From the NCBI GenBank assembly GCA_015232855.1, contig JADFYW010000017.1, positions 1-49,720 of the forward strand: a DNA stretch of 49,720 nt, in the 5' to 3' direction. Positions 43,862 to 49,720 of the stretch are shown here, piece after piece. Under the pieces are notes generated by a model, which saw nothing but the letters and a program-made list of their open reading frames with translations, did not search any database and had not been told where the DNA came from. Both the position numbers and the translations under genes were made by a program. Within the stretch, counting starts at the first letter, position 1; every line of letters begins with the position of its first letter. This DNA comes from Fibrobacteria bacterium (lineage in GTDB: Bacteria > Fibrobacterota > Fibrobacteria > UBA11236 > JADFYW01).

Positions 43862-44691
43862 TGAATTTTATTAAAATGCACGGTACCGGAAACGATTATG
43901 TTTATGTGGACTGTTTTACGGAAACGGTCGTCAATCCTTCTGAATTGGCGGTGTCCATTTCACATCGCCATTTTGGGGTAGGAAGTGACGGACTTATACT
44001 GATTTTTCCGCATGCAGAGGCGGATGCTGAAATGGTAATGTACAATGCTGATGGGAGTATGTCAGAGATGTGTGGTAATGGGCTCCGTTGTGTGGCTAAA
44101 TTCGTGCATGATAATTATGCAAAGGGTAAAAAAAATCTCCGACTCATGACCGGCAGAGGTATTTTGAACACTGAAATTATAACAGGTTCTGATGGTTTAG
44201 CAGAACTTATTACCGTAAATATGGGAGCACCAATATTTAATGGCTTAGCTATACCTACCACTATTGATTTACCTAAAGTATTTGAACAACACCTTGATGT
44301 AGCCGGCCGGTCTTTCACTTTTCATGCTGTAAGCATGGGAAATCCGCATTGTGTTATCTATGTGGACGATGTTGAACATTTTCCGATTTCTGAAATCGGT
44401 CCGCTCATTGAACATCATCCTGTTTTTCCTGCCAGGGTCAATGTTGAATTTGTGGAAATAGTATCTGAAAAAAACCTTATACAGCGTACTTGGGAGCGTG
44501 GTGCAGGAGAAACCTGGGCCTGCGGAACAGGTGCTTCAGCTGTTGCGGTGGTCTCCCGTCTTACCGGAAAAACTGAAAAGGACATTAAAATACGCCTTTT
44601 AGGAGGCGAACTGAGCCTTTCTTATGAAGATGGAGGAGATGTTATCATGACCGGTCCTGCAGTGGAAGTATTCCGCGGGGAATGGGCTTAG
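43861..44691 (+). CDS. dapF: Diaminopimelate epimerase
   Basis: A 276-residue cofactor-independent racemase that converts LL- to meso-diaminopimelate for peptidoglycan and lysine. The two catalytic cysteines are Cys71 (SEMCGNGLRC) and Cys221 (GETWACGTGAS). The family opening MNFIKMHGTGNDY fixes the ATG, which overlaps the previous stop as TAATG behind GGGGTGG; a GTG two codons earlier is disfavoured. Meso-DAP use is consistent with a diderm cell wall. The SPOR lipoprotein gene converges on it 2 nt away with no terminator between them. Confidence 0.97.
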   Translation: MNFIKMHGTGNDYVYVDCFTETVVNPSELAVSISHRHFGVGSDGLILIFPHAEADAEMVMYNADGSMSEMCGNGLRCVAKFVHDNYAKGKKNLRLMTGRGILNTEIITGSDGLAELITVNMGAPIFNGLAIPTTIDLPKVFEQHLDVAGRSFTFHAVSMGNPHCVIYVDDVEHFPISEIGPLIEHHPVFPARVNVEFVEIVSEKNLIQRTWERGAGETWACGTGASAVAVVSRLTGKTEKDIKIRLLGGELSLSYEDGGDVIMTGPAVEVFRGEWA

Positions 44692-44693
44692 AT

Positions 44694-45320
44694 TTATTCT
44701 TTTACTAAAAAGCCCTGAATGCCCATTTCTCTAATATCGATGAGCTTTTCCTGGGCTTCTTTTTTTGATGTAAATTTTCCATAGCGAAGTTTATAAAATG
44801 GCGCATCAAATAAAATTCTAATGTGAGAACCAAGCATCCGTGAAAGACTGTACCGTTTGTTTTGGGCTGTCTCAAAATCGGCAACAGTAAGCAACTGTAT
44901 TTGATAAGATGATTGTTCCTTGGTTTTTAGGTTTGTATTTAGGTTTGGAGCTGATTGTTTTTCTGTATTTGGATCTCTTTGATAAAACGAAGCATCTATT
45001 ACTATGGGGTGCCTGTCAAGAGCTGAATCCAAGGCCGTGGCTTCGGAAAATTGTTTTTTGGGAAGGGGTAAAGGATTAGATTTGGTGGGTTCCTGGCGCT
45101 CGATGATATGGGGCTTTGGTTTGGGAAAAGTTTGTGTTACCGTTGGAGATGATTTGGTAATTATGGAAGCGGGTTGAGGTGAGGGCGTTGGACTTGCTGC
45201 CTGGCGGTGGTTGTAGGCACAAGAAAACAAGAATAATCCAGCAAACAATGCGCAAAAACGCAATAAGCTATTTAAAAAAATATTTCCGGTATAATTGGTT
45301 TTAGGGAGTATTTGTTGCAT
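44694..45320 (-). CDS. SPOR-domain lipoprotein
   Basis: A 208-residue protein with a lipobox at Cys34 (FSCAYN), a Pro/Ser/Lys-rich linker (about 40-130), and a C-terminal SPOR domain (about 135-208: YQIQLLTVADFETAQNKR…YKLRYGKFTSKKEA). SPOR domains bind denuded peptidoglycan at division septa, so it should be lipid-anchored in the outer membrane and reach the septal wall. Like DedD or RlpA it may help daughter-cell separation; it has no enzyme domain of its own. An upstream extra n-region (residues 1-14) may mean that a later start is used. Confidence 0.9.
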   Translation of the reverse strand: MQQILPKTNYTGNIFLNSLLRFCALFAGLFLFSCAYNHRQAASPTPSPQPASIITKSSPTVTQTFPKPKPHIIERQEPTKSNPLPLPKKQFSEATALDSALDRHPIVIDASFYQRDPNTEKQSAPNLNTNLKTKEQSSYQIQLLTVADFETAQNKRYSLSRMLGSHIRILFDAPFYKLRYGKFTSKKEAQEKLIDIREMGIQGFLVKE

Positions 45321-45524
45321 AAAAGATTCTTTTTTATGAAGGAAAAGTGTTATTAGAATAATAGTGCATATCTTATTAAAAATTATCTAAAAAATCATAA
45401 ACTCATTATTTTATCTTAATGGGTAAAGATAAATGATTGCTGGAACCAGACAATAGTGAAAAATAATAATTATCATACTCCTTTTGAAAAACATCAGAAA
45501 ATACTTTCTGGTGAGAAGTCAGTG

Positions 45525-46304
45525 ATGAAAAGATCGGTATTCCGTGGTCTGCTGTTTTTAATAATTGTGGGGGTTTTAACCTATTATGGCAAATTCAGGC
45601 CAAAAGAGATAAAAATTGTAAAAGAACATGGGTTACTTGGCTGGGTTTTTAAGCAAGACAGTATTCTTTCGGCATTGATAGTGTTTCCAAACGATAATAA
45701 TTATAAAAATGAAACAGAAAATGGTGATCGCATTTTCATAAATCCTTTACCTTCTCCATCCATATTAGAAACAAGTCATATTAGATATAATAAAAAAAAT
45801 ATTTACCTCCTTGGAGAAGTGGAAGCTCACCACGTAAAAGAATACTGTAGAGAGGTAGACGATAGTAGTCAGTTGTTTTTTTTAGGTGAAAAGGAATGGG
45901 CTTTATTGTGTGAGCGTGCAGAAGTTATAGATTATCATTCTTTTCGGGATCGTATGTTACGAGTGGGGACAGACTGGGCTGTACAAAGTTGGTTGCAAGC
46001 AGATTTTCCTGGGACTCATTTTTCCTTAAAAATAAAAATAGGAAATCAATTTCTCTCTTTTGTATCAGATGATGACAGTCTTTCTTTAAGTGATAGTGCA
46101 TTGATAAAAGTGTATCTGAAAAAAACGGAGGATGCGAGTCATTGCAACATGGCTAAATTATGTTTATCACCAGACAAAGCTCTCAAACATGGTGTAAGAG
46201 ATTCTTCCCGTGAATTTTCCATCGATTACCAACATCAGGCAATAGGGTTTATACATGAAGAAGATGGCGGATTGCTGGTTAAAAAAATATGGTTGAATGA
46301 ATAA
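45525..46304 (+). CDS. Single-span membrane protein, unknown
   Basis: A 259-residue protein with an N-terminal hydrophobic segment at residues 7-22 (GLLFLIIVGVLTYY) and a periplasmic or extracytoplasmic polar domain with a few Cys and His (HHVKEYC; ASHCNMAKLC). No known domain is recognised. The start is the ATG before MKRSVFRG, with a purine-rich GGTGAGAAG upstream; a GTG 23 codons earlier keeps the frame open but puts a long polar leader before the anchor. It ends at a bidirectional terminator shared with rpsD. Low similarity to neighbours; function unknown. Confidence 0.65.
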   Translation: MKRSVFRGLLFLIIVGVLTYYGKFRPKEIKIVKEHGLLGWVFKQDSILSALIVFPNDNNYKNETENGDRIFINPLPSPSILETSHIRYNKKNIYLLGEVEAHHVKEYCREVDDSSQLFFLGEKEWALLCERAEVIDYHSFRDRMLRVGTDWAVQSWLQADFPGTHFSLKIKIGNQFLSFVSDDDSLSLSDSALIKVYLKKTEDASHCNMAKLCLSPDKALKHGVRDSSREFSIDYQHQAIGFIHEEDGGLLVKKIWLNE

Positions 46305-46314
46305 TCAAATAAAC

Positions 46315-46346
46315 AAAAAAACGAACAGCAAAGCTGTCCGTTTTTT
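46315..46346. terminator. Bidirectional intrinsic terminator
   Basis: CGAACAGC and GCTGTCCG form a stem of eight positions (one A-C mismatch) with a 3-nt loop. Seven A precede it and six T follow it, so it can stop both the membrane-protein transcript and the rpsD transcript. It lies between their convergent stops. Confidence 0.85.
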
Positions 46347-46363
46347 ACATCTGAAAAGATTGT

Positions 46364-46966
46364 TTATTTAGAATAAAGCTCTATTACCAGCTGCTCATTC
46401 AGTTCTACAGGGATTTGACCGCGCAGAGGAAACGATATAAGCTTGCCGCTCATTTGTACTTTATTGATTTCAAGATACTCAGGCACTTGGATGTTTTGTG
46501 AATGAGTAAGTGCTTCAATTATCTGCGGATGAGTTTTAGATTTTTCTTTTACCGATACCATAACACCAGGTTTAAGTTGTTGACTTGGGGTTCTGGTTTG
46601 TTTGCCGTTTATTTCAAAGTGCCCATGACTTACAAATTGCCTTGCGGCATAGATGGTACTTGCAAATCCCATGCGATATATGGCTGAGTCTACTCTTGTT
46701 TCAAGCAATCCAAGCAATACATCCCCGGAGTTGTCTTCAGAACGATTGGCTTTTTCGTAATATTTATGTAACTGTTTTTCTGAAACATTGTAGATAGCTT
46801 TTAGACGTTGCTTTTCTATTAATTGTGTTTTAAAAACAGAGGGGCTTCTTTTACGGCCTTGTCCGTGTTGACCGGGGAGAGAGGGACGGCGCTCCATAAT
46901 ACGAGCTGCTTTTGAGGTAAGCGGAATACCTAATGCTCTTGCAATTTTTACTTTTGGTCTGGCCAT
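46364..46966 (-). CDS. rpsD: 30S ribosomal protein S4 (zinc-ligand-free form)
   Basis: A 200-residue S4, a primary 16S-binding assembly protein. The S4 RNA-binding domain is visible (ETRVDSAIYRMGFASTIYAARQFVSHGHFEINGK, about 90-125). The N-terminus (MARPKVKIARALGIPLTSKAARIMERRPSL) has no cysteines, so it is the C-minus type that needs no zinc. It stands alone here and not in the usual rpsM-rpsK-rpsD-rpoA group, so it may be a second copy or a moved single copy. GAAGGTAA is a modest ribosome binding site. A hairpin lies in its leader. Confidence 0.97.
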   Translation of the reverse strand: MARPKVKIARALGIPLTSKAARIMERRPSLPGQHGQGRKRSPSVFKTQLIEKQRLKAIYNVSEKQLHKYYEKANRSEDNSGDVLLGLLETRVDSAIYRMGFASTIYAARQFVSHGHFEINGKQTRTPSQQLKPGVMVSVKEKSKTHPQIIEALTHSQNIQVPEYLEINKVQMSGKLISFPLRGQIPVELNEQLVIELYSK

Positions 46967-46999
46967 TTATTTACCTTCTTTCTCCAATTTAATTTTAGT

Positions 47000-47027
47000 C
47001 TTGATTAAGTTTTTGGCTTAATTCAAG
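47000..47027 (-). promoter_or_regulatory. Leader hairpin upstream of rpsD
   Basis: On the minus strand CTTGAATTAAG and CTTAATCAAG pair, with one bulged base, around a 7-nt loop, about 35 nt before the rpsD start. S4 represses its own mRNA in other bacteria through structured leaders. Whether this hairpin does so is inference; it could also be a simple AT-rich palindrome. Confidence 0.35.
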
Positions 47028-47070
47028 CACCGCAAAAGTAATTTAGTCATGTGAAAAAATCAATTTTGAG

Positions 47071-47865
47071 TTAAAAACTGATAGAAAAAGTTGTATTTCG
47101 GGGTGTCGCAGCTAAACTTATACGGGATGATGCCGGGTTATGGAGGTGGATCCAAGGTATAAAAAAGCCAAATGCAGAGCCTGAGAGGGCTCCTGCGGCT
47201 ATATCTGCCAAAAAATGCTTGCCTGCGGCAACCCTGAGAGCTGCAACAGTGGTGCTCATAAGAAGGGAGGTCGACCAGACCCACCTGCTCCACTTAGACC
47301 CCGGATTTCTTTTTTGGAATACATAACTGGTATAGACAGCAGTTAAAAAAGCCCCTGAGACATGTCCTGAATAAAAAGAACTGGATGCTTCTGCTGCCTT
47401 TCTGGATTTTTCGGGAACTTTTTCATTATAAACAAGCGGCCGTGGATTGTCTCCCACAGACCGGACAAAAAGATTTAGAGCAGAAGAGAGGGCTAATGCC
47501 TCTGAAAACATAAGTAAGTCCGTAATCAGAACACTACTTCGCTTTTGAACACGACTTTCTTGCCAACTAAAAAAAAATGGGGTGAGCAAGCCGAGAGTAA
47601 AGATATCGCTGGCTAAATCGGCATTTTCTGAATATAATTCAGTAATCCACCGCTCGTGAAGAGGCAAATTCTCTTTTTCCAATTGAGTAAGATGAGTGGG
47701 TGAAAGTTGATTAAACTGGATTTGTGAATAAATGCAGCCAATAAAAGCAGTGGACACAAGAGGAATATCCAATTTTGCCTTTGACGTGAATGCTTGCGAG
47801 GCTTCTGGCGGTGAAATAAAATAAAAAGCAATGAAATAAGAGATAATCAGGCTTTTATAATACAT
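47071..47865 (-). CDS. PAP2-superfamily membrane phosphatase
   Basis: A 264-residue acid phosphatase/lipid phosphatase-type protein. Its three motifs are in order: R135-x6-RP (RSVGDNPRP), SGH at 166-168 (SFYSGH), and R211-x5-H217-x3-D221 (RVAAGKHFLAD). The catalytic residues are all present. The N-terminus has a signal-like segment, and several hydrophobic stretches suggest a membrane location. PAP2 enzymes dephosphorylate lipids such as undecaprenyl pyrophosphate or phosphatidate; the substrate is not decided. It lies upstream of rpsD on the minus strand and 50 nt back-to-back with the amidase gene. Confidence 0.9.
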   Translation of the reverse strand: MYYKSLIISYFIAFYFISPPEASQAFTSKAKLDIPLVSTAFIGCIYSQIQFNQLSPTHLTQLEKENLPLHERWITELYSENADLASDIFTLGLLTPFFFSWQESRVQKRSSVLITDLLMFSEALALSSALNLFVRSVGDNPRPLVYNEKVPEKSRKAAEASSSFYSGHVSGAFLTAVYTSYVFQKRNPGSKWSRWVWSTSLLMSTTVAALRVAAGKHFLADIAAGALSGSAFGFFIPWIHLHNPASSRISLAATPRNTTFSISF

Positions 47866-47915
47866 AAGCTAAAAATACATTATAGGAAGATAGTTAAAGT
47901 TCTAAATTCAGATTT

Positions 47916-48722
47916 ATGAAAGAGCAGATGAGGGTTTTTTTAGTACAAAGCGCTGTAATTTGGGGACAGCCCCATAAAAATCGCAATAATGTGGAGGAAT
48001 TACTCAAAAGGAAGCGCATAAAGGATGGCGATTTAATAGTGCTACCCGAACTTTTTAGCACTGGTTTTCTTACTGCGAAAAAAGATTTAGGACAGAAGAA
48101 GCTACAGGGAATACTAAAAGAGGATACCGTTTTTCTTTCTTATCTGAGTAAGAAATATCAATGTTTTCTTTTAGGTAGTTCTCTTGGTTTTAGGCGCGGA
48201 AAATTTGAAAATTTAAGTCTTTTTTTTAATCCGGATGGAATTCTGATTGGGAAGTATAAAAAAATACACCCCTTCAGTATTGGGGGTGAACACAAGTATT
48301 TTTCTTCAGGTAGTAAAATCAGTGTCTTTGAAATGAAAGCGCATAAAACATTACTTCAAACTGCTATTTGTTATGATCTTCGTTTTCCAGAATTCTTCAG
48401 GTCGGGTTCAACAAAAGGCGCAGAGATTATCTGTGTTCAGGCCAACTGGCCGGCGAGTAGGCAGGCGCACTGGAACACTCTCTTACAGGCGCGGGCCATA
48501 GAAAATCAGGCCTGGGTTATTGGGGTGAATCGGACAGGCTGGTCAGGCTCACTGGTTTATGCCGGGGGTTCTCAACTAATAGATCCCCGGGGTGAGCGAC
48601 GGCTTATCGCAAACAAAAATGAAGGGGTTTATCATTATGACATTAATATCGGCTCGGCCGAACATTGCAGAGTGCGTTTTCCTGTATTAAAAGATAGACG
48701 GCCCTGGGGGTTATTCAGCTAA
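47916..48722 (+). CDS. Nitrilase-superfamily carbon-nitrogen hydrolase (omega-amidase-like)
   Basis: A 268-residue cytoplasmic amidase. The Glu-Lys-Cys triad is seen as Glu45 (LPELFSTGF), Lys116 (YKKIHPF) and Cys152 (AICYDLRFPE). The FSTGF and HPFSIGGEHKYF segments are typical of the YafV/omega-amidase branch, which hydrolyses keto-acid amides for metabolite repair. The natural substrate is not certain. A second in-frame ATG four codons on (MRVFLVQ) is the more usual family start. The stop overlaps the stop of the convergent binding-protein gene by 12 nt. Confidence 0.92.
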   Translation: MKEQMRVFLVQSAVIWGQPHKNRNNVEELLKRKRIKDGDLIVLPELFSTGFLTAKKDLGQKKLQGILKEDTVFLSYLSKKYQCFLLGSSLGFRRGKFENLSLFFNPDGILIGKYKKIHPFSIGGEHKYFSSGSKISVFEMKAHKTLLQTAICYDLRFPEFFRSGSTKGAEIICVQANWPASRQAHWNTLLQARAIENQAWVIGVNRTGWSGSLVYAGGSQLIDPRGERRLIANKNEGVYHYDINIGSAEHCRVRFPVLKDRRPWGLFS

Positions 48723-49709
48723 TTTCATTTTTTGAATATCCGGATTTTGCAGGTCATCAGGGACGAGCATTTTAGCAGCAATTGACGTTTGCCGGAATTC
48801 TGGAGTGGTGGAGGATAGCAGGTGCTTCATGGCCTCATATCCCATATCATAACAGTTGGGTAGAATGATGCCACCTAATTCACTTTCTTCAAGGGCGGAT
48901 AGGAGTTTTGTTCCGGTACCTGGTCCTACTATTTTAATTTCGTGGGATTTATTAATATCTCGAACAGCATTAAGGATCCCTTTTGTCAGTGATTCATGGG
49001 AACAGAAAACTACGGTCACCTGGGGATACAGAATTAATAAATTTTCAGCAATGTGGTAAGCGGTCTCGGCGGACGGGCCCGCATATTGTTCGCCACCATT
49101 GTTGTTAAGAAGTCTAATTCCTGGAAAATCCCTCGTGAGAGTTGTAAAAAAAACATCTTCTATTGTTTTGGTCCGGGGATTGTCCTCCATATATCTTATT
49201 AGGAGCATGTTACCGGAGCGGTCAATAATGTCTGCAGTAAAAGTAGCTGCAATTGCACCGGTGAGGGAGTCGTTTTCAAAATACCTGAATGGATAGCTGC
49301 TGTCTGCAAGATTGGAATTGAAAATAACAACCGGGATGTCTTGACTACTGGCTTGTTTTACTGGACGTATCAAAGCTATTTCGTCCACCGGGTCAAGTAG
49401 AATACCGTCCACTTTGTCTTTTAGTTGCTGAAGGACCGTGTTTATTTGTGCGCTACGCGGGGACAATGTGCTATCGGCGGTAGGGGGTGGCGCTAATTTG
49501 ACTGTTACCTCTACATTTCGAGGCTTATATTTTTTGATGGCATCTTTGGCCCCAGTATAAGTTAGTTTTCCACATCCGTTGAAATTGGGGTTTTGAATCA
49601 CCGCAAATTCCTTGGAGCTGAGCGCAGGTTCCTGATAGGGGGGCTGTTCTTGTTTTTTTTTACAGGAAAGATGCAGAAGAAGGCCAAGGATTAACATGCA
49701 CCTTATCAT
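48711..49709 (-). CDS. Sugar-type periplasmic substrate-binding protein (LacI/Peripla_BP_4 fold)
   Basis: A 332-residue exported binding protein with the two-lobed type 1 fold: LKDKVDGILLDPVDEIALIRPVKQA in the first lobe, IRLLNNNGGEQYAGPSAETAY near the hinge, and VVFCSHESLTKGILNAVRDI in the second. Members bind sugars or autoinducer-2 for ABC transport or signalling. The N-terminus has a hydrophobic stretch ending LHLSC (Cys16), close to a lipobox but with His at -3, so lipidation is likely but not typical. No transporter genes are visible before the window ends 11 nt beyond its start. Confidence 0.85.
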   Translation of the reverse strand: MIRCMLILGLLLHLSCKKKQEQPPYQEPALSSKEFAVIQNPNFNGCGKLTYTGAKDAIKKYKPRNVEVTVKLAPPPTADSTLSPRSAQINTVLQQLKDKVDGILLDPVDEIALIRPVKQASSQDIPVVIFNSNLADSSYPFRYFENDSLTGAIAATFTADIIDRSGNMLLIRYMEDNPRTKTIEDVFFTTLTRDFPGIRLLNNNGGEQYAGPSAETAYHIAENLLILYPQVTVVFCSHESLTKGILNAVRDINKSHEIKIVGPGTGTKLLSALEESELGGIILPNCYDMGYEAMKHLLSSTTPEFRQTSIAAKMLVPDDLQNPDIQKMKLAE

Positions 49710-49720
49710 TTTTGGTCTGT

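Noticed and set aside
1..49720. CRISPR arrays, insertion sequences, rRNA genes or prophage
   Set aside because: No regularly spaced direct repeats, transposase, rRNA motifs or phage structural genes were seen in the window.

Overview
The window reads as one continuous chromosome segment (about 40% GC, tightly packed, mostly housekeeping) of a diderm, LPS-type bacterium that secretes by the type IX system (T9SS). A 2187-residue SprA-type outer-membrane translocon, three tandem secreted proteins with T9SS-like C-terminal domains, an LptE-like lipoprotein, MurJ, a SPOR lipoprotein, a DivIVA-domain protein and giant TPR proteins fit Fibrobacterota (Chitinispirillum/Chitinivibrio-like) best. This is inference from gene content; a 16S or marker-gene search would settle it.

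Layout. 1-2.7 kb: tail of an unknown gene, a J-domain protein, a diguanylate cyclase, and an HPF/RaiA-like domain fused to sigma-70-like regions; the last two overlap by ATGA. 2.8-5.5 kb: a canonical sigma-54 promoter ahead of a small membrane ORF, a lipoprotein HtrA/Deg protease and an LEA-like helical protein. 5.5-7.0 kb: gene-poor accessory patch with an integron attC-like palindrome next to a Phd/RelE-type toxin-antitoxin pair. 7.0-8.7 kb: solitary FCD-GntR regulator with a palindromic operator candidate, then an unknown lipoprotein. 8.9-13.7 kb: three tandem CehA/McbA-like (PHP-type) metallohydrolase paralogues with T9SS-type C-termini. 13.7-23 kb: ksgA, sprA and RNase E/G. 23.2-28.4 kb: tRNA-Leu(TAG), trigger factor, clpP, clpX, yggS, yggT and a divIVA-domain gene. 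28.5-32 kb (minus): murJ and an LpoA-like TPR/type-1 periplasmic-binding protein. 32.1-43.3 kb: four large exported-protein genes, each joined to the next by a 4-nt ATGA overlap (TPR; chitobiase-type repeats + PKD + FGE-like domain; TPR/coiled coil; giant TPR). 43.4-49.7 kb: LptE-like lipoprotein, dapF, SPOR lipoprotein, unknown membrane protein, zinc-ligand-free rpsD, PAP2 phosphatase, nitrilase-family amidase and a sugar-type substrate-binding lipoprotein.

How it fits together. Much of the window builds or maintains the envelope: lipid II flipping (MurJ) beside a likely PBP activator, DAP synthesis (DapF), septal peptidoglycan binding (SPOR), LPS assembly (LptE-like), periplasmic protein quality control (HtrA), and T9SS export (SprA) close to three probable T9SS substrates. 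Tig-ClpP-ClpX and KsgA/RNase E/G/S4 form the cytoplasmic protein and RNA maintenance part. The most unusual items are the HPF-sigma fusion coupled to a diguanylate cyclase, the four-gene ATGA-coupled envelope operon, the triplicated metallohydrolase cargo and the attC-like site beside the toxin-antitoxin pair.
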